NCBI GenBank assembly: GCA_023634235.1
Contig: JAMKCF010000019.1
Location: 186,001 to 250,000, forward strand
Direction: 5' to 3'
Source of the DNA: Pisaster brevispinus
Taxonomy: Eukaryota > Echinodermata > Asteroidea > Forcipulatida > Asteriidae
DNA: 64,000 bases
Shown here: one piece after another, positions 1-13,700 of the stretch
How the letters are laid out: every line of letters begins with the position of its first letter
How positions within the stretch are numbered: position 1 is the stretch's first letter
Program-made: the position numbers and the translations under genes
Notes under the pieces: generated by a model
The model's input: the letters and a program-made list of their open reading frames with translations, nothing else
Database searches by the model: none
Told to the model about the DNA's origin: nothing

Positions 1-3000
1 CCACTGTAAAGCCCGTTTTAAGGGCTCCCTCTCCCGTGAGTTTGGGGTTGCTGACGATTCTGTAGGCGAGGCGAGCGGCCTGGATGTTAGGCCCACCCCT
101 TAGAGAAATAGGAAAACAAAAACCAGGGGTAATGGCCCAAAATAAAAGTGCGGTGCTTTTGGGAATAATTCCCGATCTAGGAGGACTAGAGAGATGATTT
201 TTTTAGCTGACTCTGCCTTAGGTATCCCTGCATCCGAAAATTAGACTTTTACGGCCGTTGCGGGCAGGCTGCACACCGGAAAAGACCAGCAAGCGGGGAC
301 ACTCCGAAAGCCCCCCAAAACATCAACTTAATTTTGCTGTAAAAAGACACAAATACAAAATAAGGAGGGTCACATCACCCCCAGGGCAATATCGAATCTG
401 CACAATTTTAGTACCACTGTAAAGCCCGTTTCAAGGGCTCCCTCTCCCGTGAGTTTGGGGTCGCTGACAATTCTGTAGGCGAGGCGAGCGGCCTGGATGT
501 TAGGCCTTCCCCTAAGAAAAATTGAAAAAAAAAAGAAAAAAAAACCCAGAAGCAAGGTCGTGCCGGCAGGGGTCATGACCGAAAATAAAAGTGCGGTGAA
601 TTTGGGAATAACTCCCGATCTAGGAGGGCTAGAGGGATGATTTTTTGGCCTGACTCTGCCTAAGGTATCCCTGCATCCGAAAATTAGACTTTTACGGCCG
701 TTGCGGCAGGCTTCACACCGGAAAAGACCAGCAAGCGGGGACACTCCGAAAGCCCCGCAAAACATCAACGTGATTTTGCTGTAAAAAGACACAAATACAA
801 AATAAGGAGGGTCACATCACCCCCAGGGAAATATCGAATCTGCACAATGTTAGTACCACTGTAAAGCCCGTTTCAAGGGCTCCCTCTCCCGTGAGTTTGG
901 GGTCGCTGACGATTCTGTAGGCGAGGCGAGCGGCCTGGATGTTAGGCCCACCCCTTAGAGAAATAGGAAAACAAAAACCAGGGGTAATGGCCCAAAATAA
1001 AAGTGCGGTGATTTTGGGAATAAGTCCCGATCTAGGAGGGCTAGAGAGATGATTTTTTTACCTGACTCTGCCTTAGGTATCCCTGCATCCGAAAATTAGA
1101 CTTTTACGGCCGTTGCGGGCAGGCTTCACACCGGAAAAGACCAGCAAGCGGGGACACTCTGAAAGCCCCCCAAAACATCAACTTGATTTTGCTGTAAAAA
1201 GACACAAATACAAAATAAGGAGGGTCACATCACCCCCAGGGCAATATCGAATCTGCACAATTTTAGTACCACTGTAAAGCCCGATTCAAGGGCTCCCTCT
1301 CCCGTGAGTTTGGGGTCGCTGACGATTCTGTAGGCGAGGCGAGCGGCCTGGATGTTAGGCCTACCCCTAAGAAAAATTGAAAAAAAAAAGAAAAAAAAAA
1401 CCCAGAAGCAAGGTCGTGCCGGCAGGGGTCATGGCCCAAAATAAAAGTGCGGTGAATTTGGGAATAACTCCCGATCTAGGAGGGCTAGAGGGATGATTTT
1501 TTGGCCAGACTCTGCCTTAGGTATCCCTGCATCCGAAAATTAGACTTTTACGGCCGTTGCGGGCAGGCTTCACACCGGAAAAGACCAGCAAGCGGGGACA
1601 CTCCGAAAGCCCCGCAAAACATCAACGTGATTTTGCTGTTAAAAGACACAAATACAAAATAAGGAGGGTCACATCACCCCCAGGGCAATATCGAATCTGC
1701 ACAATTTTAGTACCACTGTAAAGCCCGTTTCAAGGGCTCCCTCTCCCGTGAGTTTGGGGTCGCTGACGATTCTGTAGGCGAGGCGAGCGGCCTGGATGTT
1801 AGGCCCACCCCTTAGAGAAATAGGAAAACAAAAACCAGGGGTAATGGCCCAAAATAAAAGTGCGGTGATTTTGGGAATAAGTCCCGATCTAGGAGGGCTA
1901 GAGAGATGATTTTTTTACCTGACTCTGCCTTAGGTATCCCTGCATCCAAAAATTAGACTTTTACGGCCGTTGCGGGCAGGCTTCACACCGGAAAAGACCA
2001 GCAAGCGGGGACACTCCGAAAGCCCCCCAAAACATCAACTTGATTTTGCTGTAAAAAGACACAAATACAAAATAAGGAGGGTCACATCACCCCCAGGGCA
2101 ATATCGAATCTGCACAATTTTAGTACCACTGTAAAGCCCGTTTCAAGGGCTCCCTCTCCCGTGAGTTTGGGGTCGCTGACGATTCTGTAGGCGAGGCGAG
2201 CGGCCTGGATGTTAGGCCTACCCCTAAGAAAAATTGAAAAAAAAAAAAAAAAAAAAAAAAAAAACCCAGAAGCAAGGTCGTGCCGGCAGGGGTCATGGCC
2301 CAAAATAAAAGTGCGGTGAATTTGGGAATAACTCCCGATCTAGGAGGGCTAGAGGGATGATTTTTTGGCCAGACTCTGCCTTAGGTATCCCTGCATCCGA
2401 AAATTAGACTTTTACGGCCGTTGCGGGCAGGCTTCAAACCGGAAAAAACCAGCAAGCGGGGACACTCCGAAAGCCCCGCAAAACATCAACGTGATTTTGC
2501 TGTAAAAAGACACAAATACAAAATAAGGAGGGTCACATCACCCCCAGGGCAATATCGAATCTGCACAATTTTAGTACCACTGTAAAGCCCGTTTCAAGGG
2601 CTCCCTCTCCCGTGAATTTGGGGTCGCTGACGATTCTGTAGGCGAGGCGAGCGGCCTGGATGTTAGGCCCACCCCTTAGAGAAATAGGAAAACAAAAACC
2701 AGGGGTAATGGCCACAAATAAAAGTGCGGTGATTTTGGGAATAGGTCCCGATCTAGGAGGGCTAGAGGGATGATTTTTTAGCCTGACTCTGCCTTAGGTA
2801 TCCCTGCATCCGAAAATTAGACTTTTACGGCCGTTGCGGGCAGGCTTCACACCGGAAAAGACCAGCAAGCGGGGACACTCCGAAAGCCCCCCAAAACACC
2901 AACTTGATTTTGCTGTAAAAAGACACAAATACAAAATAAGGAGGGTCACATCACCCCCAGGGCATCATCGAATCTGCACAATTTTAGTACCACTGTAAAG

Positions 3001-6000
3001 CCCGTTTCAAGGGCTCCCTCTCCCGTGAGTTTGGGGTCGCTGACGATTCTGTAGGAGAGGCGAGCGGCCTGGATGTTAGGCCTACCCCTAAGAAAAATTG
3101 AAAAAAAAAAAAAAAAAAAAAAAAACAAGAAGCAAGGTCGTGCCGGCAGGGGTCATGGCCCAAAATAAAAGTGCGGTGAATTTGGGAATAACTCCCGATC
3201 TAGGAGGGCTAGAGGGATGATTTTTTGGCCTGACTCTGCCTTAGGTATCCCTGCATCCGAAAATTAGACTTTTACGGCCGTTGCGGGCAGGCTTCACACC
3301 GAAAAAGACCAGCAAGCGGGGACACTCCGAAAGCCCCCCAAAACACCAACTTGATTTTGCTGTAAAAACACACAAATACAAAATAAGGAGGGTCACATCA
3401 CCCCCAGGGCAATATCGAATCTGCACAATTTTAGTACCACTGTAAAGCCCGTTTCAAGGGCTCCCTCTCCCGTGAATTTGGGGTCGCTGACGATTCTGTA
3501 GGCGAGGCGAGCGGCCTGGATGTTAGGCCCACCCCTTAGAGAAATAGGAAAACAAAAACCAGGGGTAATGGCCACAAATAAAAGTGCGGTGATTTTGGGA
3601 ATAGGTCCCGATCTAGGAGGGCTAGAGAGATGATTTTTTACCTGACTCTGCCTTAGGTATCCCTGCATCCGAAAATTAGACTTTTACGGCCGTTGCGGGC
3701 AGGCTTCACACCGGAAAAGACCAGCAAGCGGGGACACTCCGAAAGCCCCCCAAAACATCAACTTGATTTTGCTGTAAAAAGACACAAATACAAAATAAGG
3801 AGGGTCACATCACCCCCGGGGCAATATCAAATCTGCACAATTTTAGTACCACTGTAAAGCCCGTTTCAAGGGCTCCCTCTCCCGTGAGTTTGGGGTCGCT
3901 GACGATTCTGTAGGCGAGGCGAGCGGCCTGGATGTTAGGCCTTCCCCTAAGAAAAATTGAAAAAAAACAAACAAAAAACAAACCCAGAAGCAAGGTCGTG
4001 CCGGCAGGGGTCATGGCCCAAAATAAAAGTGCGGTGAATTTGGGAATAACTCCCGATCTAGGAGGGCTAGAGGGATGATTTTTTGGCCTGACTCTGCCTT
4101 AGGTATCCCTGCATCCGAAAATTAGACTTTTACGGCCGTTGCGGGCAGGCTTCACACCGGAAAAGACCAGCAAGCGGGGACACTCCGAAAGCCCCGCAAA
4201 ACATCAACGTGATTTTGCTGTAAAAAGACACAAATACAAAATAAGGAGGGTCACATCACCCCCAGGGCAATATCGAATCTGCACAATTTTAGTACCACTG
4301 TAAAGCCCGTTTCTAAGGCTCCCTCTCCCGTGAGTTTGGGGTCGCTGACGATTCTGTAGGCGAGGCGAGCGGCCTGGATGTTAGGCCCACCCCTTAGAGA
4401 AATAGGAAAACAAAAACCAGGGGTAATGGCCCAAAATAAAAGTGCGGTAAATTTGGGAATAGGTCCCGATCTAGGAGGGCTAGAGAGATGATTTTTTACC
4501 TGACTCTGCCTTAGGTATCCCTGCATCCGAAAATTAGACTTTTACGGCCGTTGCGGGCAGGCTTCACACCGGAAAAGACCAGCAAGCGGGGACACTCCGA
4601 AAGCCCCCCAAAACACCAACTTGATTTTGCTGTAAAAAGACACAAATACAAAATAAGGAGGGTCACATCACCCCCAGGGCATCATCGAATCTGCACAATT
4701 TTAGTACCACTGTAAAGCCCGTTTCAAGGGCTCCCTCTCCCGTGAGTTTGGGGTCGCTGACGATTCTGTAGGCGAGGCGAGCGGCCTGGATGTTAGGCCT
4801 ACCCCTAAGAAAAATTGAAAAAAAAAAAAAAAAAAAAAAAAAACAAGAAGCAAGGTCGTGCCGGCAGGGGTCATGGCCCAAAATAAAAGTGCGGTGAATT
4901 TGGGAATAACTCCCGATCTAGGAGGGCTAGAGGGATGATTTTTTGGCCTGACTCTGCCTTAGGTATCCCTGCATCCGAAAATTAGACTTTTACGGCCGTT
5001 GCGGGCAGGCTTCACACCGGAAAAGACCAGCAAGCGGGGACACTCCGAAAGCCCCGCAAAACATCAACGTGATTTTGCTGTAAAAAGACACAAATACAAA
5101 ATAAGGAGGGTCACATCACCCCCAGGGCAATATCGAATCTGCACAATTTTAGTACCACTGTAAAGCCCGTTTCTAAGGCTCCCTCTCCCGTGAGTTTGGG
5201 GTCGCTGACGATTCTGTAGGCGAGGCGAGCGGCCTGGATGTTAGGCCCACCCCTTAGAGAAATAGGAAAACAAAAACCAGGGGTAATGGCCCAAAATAAA
5301 AGTGCGGTAAATTTGGGAATAGGTCCCGATCTAGGAGGGCTAGAGAGATGATTTTTTACCTGACTCTGCCTTAGGTATCCCTGCATCCGAAAATTAGACT
5401 TTTACGGCCGTTGCGGGCAGGCTTCACACCGGAAAAGACCAGCAAGCGGGGACACTCCGAAAGCCCCCCAAAACATCAACTTGATTTTGCTGTAAAAAGA
5501 CACAAATACAAAATAAGGAGGGTCACATCACCCCCAGGGCAATATCAAATCTGCACAATTTTAGTACCACTGTAAAGCCCGTTTCAAGGGCTCCCTCTCC
5601 CGTGAGTTTGGGGTCGCTGACGATTCTGTAGGCGAGGCGAGCGGCCTGGATGTTAGGCCTACCCCTAAGAAAAATTGAAAAAAAAACAAACAAAAAAAAA
5701 CCCCAGAAGCAAGGTCGTGCCGGCAGGGGTCATGGCCCAAAATAAAAGTGCGGTGAATTTGGGAATAACTCCCGATCTAGGAGGGCTAGAGGGATGATTT
5801 TTTGGCCTGACTCTGCCTTAGGTATCCCTGCATCCGAAAATTAGACTTTTACGGCCGTTGCGGGCAGGCTTCAAACCGGAAAAAACCAGCAAGCGGGGAC
5901 ACTCCGAAAGCCCCGCAAAACATCAACGTGATTTTGCTGTAAAAAGACACAAATACAAAATAAGGAGGGTCACATCACCCCCAGGGCAATATCGAATCTG

Positions 6001-7286
6001 CACAATTTTAGTACCACTGTAAAGCCCGTTTCAAGGGCTCCCTCTCCCGTGAGTTTGGGTCCGCTGACGATTCTGTAGGCGAGGCGAGCGGCCTGGATGT
6101 TAGGCCCACCCCTTAGAGAAATAGGAAAACAAAAACCAGGGGTAATGGCCCAAAATAAAAGTGCGGTGATTTTGGGAATAAGTCCCGATCTAGGAGGGCT
6201 AGAGAGATGATTTTTTTACCTGACTCTGCCTTAGGTATCCCTGCATCCGAAAATTAGACTTTTACGGCCGTTGCGGGCAGGCTTCACACCGAAAAAGACC
6301 AGCAAGCGGGGACACTCCGAAAGCCCCCCAAAACACCAACTTGATTTTGCTGTAAAAACACACAAATACAAAATAAGGAGGGTCACATCACCCCCAGGGC
6401 AATATCGAATCTGCACAATTTTAGTACCACTGTAAAGCCCGTTTTAAGGGCTCCCTTTCCTGTGAGTTTGGGGTCGCTGACGATTCTGTAGGCAAGGCGA
6501 GCGGCCTGGATGTTAGGCCTACCCCTAAGAAAAATTGAAAAAAAAACAAACAAAAAAAAAACCAGGAAGCAAGGTCGTGCCGGCAGGGGTCATGGCCCGA
6601 AATAAAAGTGCGGTGAATTTGGGAATAACTCCCGATCTAGGAGGGCTAGAGGGATGATTTTTTGGCCTGACTCTGCCTTAGGTATCCCTGCATCCGAAAA
6701 TTAGACTTTTACGGCCGTTGCGGGCAGGCTTCACACCGGAAAAGACCAGCAAGCGGGGACACTCTGTAAGCCCCGCAAAACATCAACGTGATTTTGATGT
6801 AAAAAGACACAAATACAAAATAAGGAGGGTCACATCACCCCCAAGGCAATATCGAATCTGCACAATTGTAGTACCACTGTAAAGCCCGTTTCAAGGGCTC
6901 CCTCTCCCGTGAGTTTGGGGTCGCTGACGATTCTGTAGGCGAGGCGAGCGGCCTGGATGTTAGGCCCACCCCTTAGAGAAATAGGAAAACAAAAACCAGG
7001 GGTAATGGCCCAAAATAAAAGTGCGGTGATTTTGGGAATAAGTCCCGATCTAGGAGGGCTAGAGAGATGATTTGTTTACCTGACTCTGCCTTAGGTATCC
7101 CTGCATCCGAAAATTAGACTTTTACGGCCGTTGCGGGCAGGCTTCACACCGGAAAAGACCAGCAAGCGCGGACACTCCGAAAGCCCCCCAAAACATCAAC
7201 TTGATTTTGCTGTAAAAAGACACAAATACAAAATAAGGAGGGTCACATCACCCCCAGGGCAATATCGAATCTGCACAATTTTAGTA
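1..7286 (+). repeat. Regular A-B dimer block (17 monomers)
   Basis: Strict alternation A,B,A,B. Monomer starts: A 1, B 414, A 856, B 1269, A 1713, B 2126, A 2577, B 2990, A 3437, B 3849, A 4295, B 4707, A 5155, B 5567, A 6014, B 6427, A 6874. Dimer period is about 855-864 bp. Some dimers are especially close: the A copies at 4295 and 5155 share GTTTCTAAGGCT and GCGGTAAATTTGGGAATAGG. The B copies at 2990 and 4707 are both preceded by GGCATCATCGAATC and have an A run ending ACAAGAAG. Stretches 3241-3426 and 6231-6416 share AAAACACCAACTTG and GTAAAAACACAC. This is the cleanest expression of the dimeric higher-order repeat in the window. Confidence 0.93.
2237..2264 (+). repeat. Longest pure A run class (28 A) in a B monomer
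   Basis: Twenty-eight consecutive A. Runs of the same size occur at 56378-56405 and 59410-59437. In other B monomers the tract is shorter, or broken by C at fixed positions (for example 5686-5700, 39790-39817, 61251-61273). Length differences here explain most of the 441-453 bp spread of type B. Confidence 0.95.
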
Positions 7287-7826
7287 CCACTGTAAAGCCC
7301 GTTTCAAGGGCTCCCTCTCCCGTGAGTTTGGGGTCGCTGACGATTCTGTAGGCGAGGCGAGCGGCCTGGATGTTAGGCCTACCCCTAAGAAAAATTGAAA
7401 AAAAAAAAAAAAAAAAAAAAACAGAAGCAAGGTCGTGCCGGCAGGGGTCATGGCCCAAAATAAAAGTGCGGTGAATTTGGGAATAACTCCCGATCTAGGA
7501 GGGCTAGAGGGATGATTTTTTGGCCTGACTCTGCCTTAGGTATCCCTGCCCAAAATAAAAGTGCGGTGATTTTGGGAATAAGTCCCGATCTAGGAGGGCT
7601 AGAGAGATGATTTTTTTACCTGACTCTGCCTTAGGTATCACTGCATCCGAAAATTAGACTTTTACGGCCGTTGCGGGCAGGCTTCACACCGGAAAAGACC
7701 AGCAAGCGGGGACACTCCGAAAGCCCCCCAAAACATCAACGTGATTTTGCTGTAAAAAGACACAAATACAAAATAAGGAGGGTAACATCACCCCCAGGGC
7801 AATATCAAATCTGCACAATTTTAGTA
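7287..7826 (+). repeat. Over-long B monomer with 96-bp partial duplication (540 bp)
   Basis: A normal B head and tail run to TATCCCTGC near 7549. The sequence then jumps back to CCAAAATAAAAGTGCGG and repeats the segment from that point through an A-type tail (GAATAAGTCCC, GAGAGATG, TTTTTTTACC) to the next CTGCATCC. The extra length is about 96 bp. The junction sits where only one or two C residues are shared, so it looks like end joining or template switching rather than homologous exchange. The same kind of junction is seen at about 35612. Confidence 0.9.
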
Positions 7827-9135
7827 CCACTGTAAAGCCCGTTTCAAGGGCTCCCTCTCCCGTGAGTTTGGGGTCGCTGACGATTCTGTAGGCGAGGCGA
7901 GCGGCCTGGATGTTAGGCCCACCCCTTAGAGAAATAGGAAAACAAAAACCAGGGGTAATGGCCCAAAATAAAATTGCGGTGATTTTGGGAATAAGTCCCG
8001 ATCTAGGAGGGCTAGAGAGATAATTTTTTTACCTGACTCTGCCTTAGGTATCCCTGCATCCGAAAATTAGACTTTTACGGCCGTTGCTGGCAGGCTTCAC
8101 ACCGGAAAAGACCAGCAAGCGGGGACACTCCGAAAGCCCCCCAAAACATCAACTTGATTTTGCTGTAAAAAGACACAAATACAAAATAAGGAGGGTCACA
8201 TCACCCCCAGGGCAATATCGAATCTGCACAATGTTAGTACCACTGTAAAGCCCGTTTCAAGGGCTCCCTCTCCCGTGAGTTTAGGGTCGCTGACGATTCT
8301 GTAGGCGAGGCGAGCGGCCTGGATGTTAGGCCTACCCCTAAGAAAAATTGAAAAAAAAAAAAAACAACAACAACAACCCAGAAGCAAGGTCGTGCCGGCA
8401 GGGGTCATGGCCCAAAATAAAAGTGCGATGATTTTGGGAATAAGTCCCGATCTAGGAGGGCTAGAGAGATGATTGTTTTACCTGACTCTGCCTTAAGTAT
8501 CCCTGCATCCGAAAATTTGACTTTTACGGCCGTTGCGGGCAGGCTTCACACCGGAAAAGACCAGCAAGCGGGGACACTCCGAAAGCCCCCCAAAACATCA
8601 ACTTGATTTTGCTGTAAAAAGACACAAATACAAAATAAGGAGGGTCACATCACCCCCAGGGCAATATCAAATCTGCACAATTTTAGTACCACTGTAAAGC
8701 CCGTTTCAAGGGCTCCCTCTCCCGTGAGTTTGGGATCGCTGACGATTCTGTAGGCGAGGCGAGCGGCCTGGATGTTAGGCCTACCCCTAAGAAAAATTGA
8801 AAAAAAAAACAACAAAAAAAAAAACCAGAAGCAAGGTCGTGCCGGCAGGGGTCATGGCCCAAAATAAAAGTGCGGTGAATTTGGGAATAACTCCCGATCT
8901 AGGAGGGCTAGAGGGATGATTTTTTGGCCTGACTCTGCCTTAGGTATCCCTGCATCCGAAAATTAGACTTTTACGGCCGTTGCGGGCAGGCTTCACACCG
9001 GAAAAGACCAGCATGCGGGGACACTCCGAAAGCCCCGCAAAACATCAACGTGATTTTGCTGTAAAAAGACACAAATACAAAATAAGGAGGGTCACATCAC
9101 CCCCAGGGCAATATCGAATCTGCACAATTTTAGTA
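7827..9135 (+). repeat. Transitional monomers: A 7827, chimeric B/A 8240, B 8689
   Basis: Three monomers of 413, 449 and 447 bp. The unit at 8240 has a B head (CCTACCCCTAAG, A-rich tract, 21-bp segment) but an A tail (GCGATGATTTTGGGAATAAG, GAGAGATG, ATTGTTTTACC). Its A-rich tract ends in a short CAA repeat (8365-8376). The B copy at 8689 ends in the variant GCATGCGGGG, which elsewhere always precedes the A1 subvariant. Confidence 0.88.
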
Positions 9136-10787
9136 CCACTGTAAAGCCCGTTTCTAAGGCTCCCTCTCCCGTGAGTTTGGTGTCGCTGACGATTCTGTAG
9201 GCGAGGCGAGCGGCCTGGATGTTAGGCCTACCCCTTAGAGAAATAGGAAAACAAAAACCAGGGGTAATGGCCCAAAATAAAAGTGCGGTGATTTTGGGAA
9301 TAAGTCCCGATCTAGGAGGGCTAGAGAGATGATTTTTTTACCTGACTCTGCCTTAGGTATCCCTGCATCCGAAAATTAGACTTTTACGGCCGTTGCGGGC
9401 TGGCTTCATACCGGAAAAGACCAGCAAGCGGGGACACTCCGAAAGCCCCCCAAAACATCAACGTGATTTTGCTCTAAAAAGACACAAATACAAAATATGG
9501 AGGGCCACATCACCCCCAGGGCAATATTGAATCTGCACAATTTTAGTACCACTGTAAAGCCCGTTTCAAGGGCTCCCTCTCCCGTGAGTTTTGGGTCGCT
9601 GACGATTCTGTAGGCGAGGCGAGCGGCCTGGATGTTAGGCCCACCCCTTAGAGAAATAGGAAAACAAAAACCAGGGGTAATGGCCCAAAATAAAAGTGCG
9701 ATGATTTTGGGAATAAGTCCCGATCTAGGAGGGCTAGAGAGATGATTGTTTTACCTGACTCTGCCTTAGGTATCCCTGCATCCGAAAATTAGACTTTTAC
9801 GGCCGTTGCGGGCAGGCTTCACACCGGAAAAGACCAGCATGCGGGGACACTCCGAAAGCCCCGCAAAACATCAACGTGATTTTGCTGTTAAAAGACACAA
9901 ATACAAAATAAGGAGGGTCACATCACCCCCAGGGCAATATCGAATCTGCACAATTTTAGTACCACTGTAAAGCCCGTTTCTAAGGCTCCCTCTCCCGTGA
10001 GTTTGGTGTCGCTGACGATTCTGTAGGCGAGGCGAGCGGCCTGGATGTTAGGCCTACCCCTTAGAGAAATAGGAAAACAAAAACCAGGGGTAATGGCCCA
10101 AAATAAAAGTGCGGTGATTTTGGGAATAAGTCCCGATCTAGGAGGGCTAGAGAGATGATTTTTTTACCTGACTCTGCCTTAGGTATCCCTGCATCCGAAA
10201 ATTAGACTTTTACGGCCGTTGCGGGCTGGCTTCATACCGGAAAAGACCAACAAGCGGGGACACTCCGAAAGCCCCCCAAAACATCAACGTGATTTTGCTC
10301 TAAAAAGACACAAATACAAAATATGGAGGGCCACATCACCCCCAGGGCAATATTGAATCTGCACAATTTTAGTACCACTGTAAAGCCCGTTTCAAGGGCT
10401 CCCTCTCCCGTGAGTTTTGGGTCGCTGACGATTCTGTAGGCGAGGCGAGCGGCCTGGATGTTAGGCCCACCCCTTAGAGAAATAGGAAAACAAAAACCAG
10501 GGGTAATGGCCCAAAATAAAAGTGCGATGATTTTGGGAATAAGTCCCGATCTAGGAGGGCTAGAGAGATGATTGTTTTACCTGACTCTGCCTTAGGTATC
10601 CCTTCATCCGAAAATTTGACTTTTACCGCCGTTGCAGGCAGGCTTCACACCGGAAAAGACCAGCAAGCGGGGACACTCCGAAAGCCCCCCAAAACATCAA
10701 CTTGATTTTGCTGTAAAAAGACACAAATACAAAATAAGGAGGGTCACATCACCCCCAGGGCAATATCAAATCTGCACAATTTTAGTA
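9136..10787 (+). repeat. 826-bp tandem duplication A1-A2 (two copies)
   Basis: 9136-9961 and 9962-10787 each contain A1 followed by A2 and are 826 bp long. Both A1 copies share ATATGGAGGGCCAC and CAATATTGAATC. The two A2 copies share their heads but differ in their ends: the first ends with the B-type GCATGCGGGG and CCCCGC, the second with TTTACCGCCGTTGCAGG and CCCCCC. The difference places the exchange point in the 3' half of the monomer. Confidence 0.85.
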
Positions 10788-13700
10788 CCACTGTAAAGCC
10801 CGTTTCAAGGGCTCCCTCTCCCGTGAGTTTGGGGTTGCTGACGATTCTGTAGGCGAGGCGAGTGGCCTGGATGTTAGGCCTACCCCTAAGAAAAATTGAA
10901 AAAAAAAAAAAAAAAAAAAAACAGAAGCAAGGTCGTGCCGGCAGGGGTCATGGCCCAAAATAAAAGTGCGGTGAATTTGGGAGTAACTCCCGATCTAGGA
11001 GGGCTAGAGGGATGATTTTTTGGCCTGACTCTGCCTTAGGTATCCCTGCATCCGAAAATTAGACTTTTACGGCCGTTGCGGGCAGGCTTCACACCGGAAA
11101 AGACCAGCAAGCGGGGACACTCCGAAAGCCCCGCAAAACATCAACGTGATTTTGCTGTAAAAAGACACAAATACAAAATAAGGAGGGTCACATCACCCCC
11201 AGGGCAATATCGAATCTGCACAATTTTAGTACCACTGTAAAGCCCGTTTCAAGGGCTCCCTCTCCCGTGAGTTTGGGGTCGCTGACGATTCTGTAGGCGC
11301 GGCGAGCGGCCTGGATGTTAGGCCCACCCCTTAGAGAAATAGGAAAACAAAAACCAGGGGTAATGGCCCAAAATAAAAGCGCGGTGATTTTGGGAATAAG
11401 TCCCGATCTAGGAGGGCTAGAGAGATGATTTTTTTACCTGACTCTACCTTAGGTATCCCTGCATCCGAAAATTAGACTTTTACGGCCGTTGCGGGCAGGC
11501 TTCACACCGGAAAAGACCAGCAAGCGGGGACACTCCGAAAGCCCCCCAAAACATCAACTTGATTTTGCTGTAAAAAGACACAAATACAAAATAAGGAGGG
11601 TCACATCACCCCCAGGGCAATATCGAATCTGCACAATTTTAGTACCACTGTAAAGCCCGTTTCAAGGGCTCCCTCTCCCGTGAGTTTGGGGTCGCTGACG
11701 ATTCTGTAGGCGAGGCGAGCGGCCTGGATGTTAGGCCTACCCCTAAGAAAAATTGAAAAAAAAAAAAAAAAAAAAAAAAAACCAGAAGCAAGGTCGTTCC
11801 GGCAGGGGTCATGGCCCAAAATAAAAGTGCGGTGAATTTGGGAATAACTCCCGATCTAGGAGGGCTAGAGGGATGATTTTTTGGCCTGACTCTGCCTTAG
11901 GTATCCCTGCATCCGAAAATTAGACTTTTACGGCCGTTGCGGGCAGGCTTCACACCGGAAAAGACCAGCATGCGGGGACACTCCGAAAGCCCCGCAAAAC
12001 ATCAACGTGATTTTGCTGTAAAAAGACACAAATACAAAATAAGGAGGGTCACATCACCCCCAGGGCAATATCGAATCTGCACAATTTTAGTACCACTGTA
12101 AAGCCCGTTTCTAAGGCTCCCTCTCCCGTGAGTTTGGTGTCGCTGACGATTCTGTAGGCGAGGCGAGCGGCCTGGATGTTAGGCCTACCCCTTAGAGAAA
12201 TAGGAAAACAAAAACCAGGGGTAATGGCCCAAAATAAAAGTGCGGTGATTTTGGGAATAAGTCCCGATCTAGGAGGGCTAGAGAGATGATTTTTTTACCT
12301 GACTCTGCCTTAGGTATCCCTGCATCCGAAAATTAGACTTTTACGGCCGTTGCGGGCTGGCTTCATACCGGAAAAGACCAGCAAGCGGGGACACTCCGAA
12401 AGCCCCCCAAAACATCAACGTGATTTTGCTCTAAAAAGACACAAATACAAAATATGGAGGGCCACATCACCCCCAGGGCAATATTGAATCTGCACAATTT
12501 TAGTACCACTGTAAAGCCCGTTTCAAGGGCTCCCTCTCCCGTGAGTTTTGGGTCGCTGACGATTCTGTAGGCGAGGCGAGCGGCCTGGATGTTAGGCCCA
12601 CCCCTTAGAGAAATAGGAAAACAAAAACCAGGGGTAATGGCCCAAAATAAAAGTGCGATGATTTTGGGAATAAGTCCCGATCTAGGAGGGCTAGAGAGAT
12701 GATTGTTTTACCTGACTCTGCCTTAGGTATCCCTTCATCCGAACATTTGACTTTTACCGCCGTTGCAGGCAGGCTTCACACCGGAAAAGACCAGCAAGCG
12801 GGGACACTCCGAAAGCCCCCCAAAACATCAACTTGATTTTGCTGTAAAAAGACACAAATACAAAATAAGGAGGGTCACATCACCCCCAGGGCAATATCAA
12901 ATCTGCACAATTTTAGTACCACTGTAAAGCCCGTTTCAAGGGCTCCCTCTCCCGTGAGTTTGGGGTTGCTGACGATTCTGTAGGCGAGGCGAGCGGCCTG
13001 GATGTTAGGCCTACCCCTAAGAAAAATTGAAAAAAAAAAAAAAAAAAAAAACAGAAGCAAGGTCGTGCCGGCAGGGGTCATGGCCCAAAATAAAAGTGCG
13101 GTGAATTTGGGAGTAACTCCCGATCTAGGAGGGCTAGAGGGATGATTTTTTGGCCTGACTCTGCCTTAGGTATCCCTGCATCCGAAAATTAGACTTTTAC
13201 GGCCGTTGCGGGCAGGCTTCACACCGGAAAAGACCAGCATGCGGGGACACTCCGAAAGCCCCGCAAAACATCAACGTGATTTTGCTGTAAAAAGACACAA
13301 ATACAAAATAAGGAGGGTCACATCACCCCCAGGGCAATATCGAATCTGCACAATTTTAGTACCACTGTAAAGCCCGTTTCTAAGGCTCCCTCTCCCGTGA
13401 GTTTGGTGTCGCTGACGATTCTGTAGGCGAGGCGAGCGGCCTGGATGTTAGGCCTACCCCTTAGAGAAATAGGAAAACAAAAACCAGGGGTAATGGCCCA
13501 AAATAAAAGTGCGGTGATTTTGGGAATAAGTCCCGATCTAGGAGGGCTAGAGAGATGATTTTTTTACCTGACTCTGCCTTAGGTATCCCTGCATCCGAAA
13601 ATTAGACTTTTACGGCCGTTGCGGGCTGGCTTCATACCGGAAAAGACCAGCAAGCGGGGACACTCCGAAAGCCCCCCAAAACATCAACGTGATTTTGCTC

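Noticed and set aside
370..792. Minus-strand open frame of 140 codons, and the many similar 60-122 codon frames on that strand throughout the window
   Set aside because: All are the same monomer stretch read repeatedly, with a low-complexity Phe run from the A tract. Length and frame change with tract length and with deletion joins, and there is no recognisable domain.
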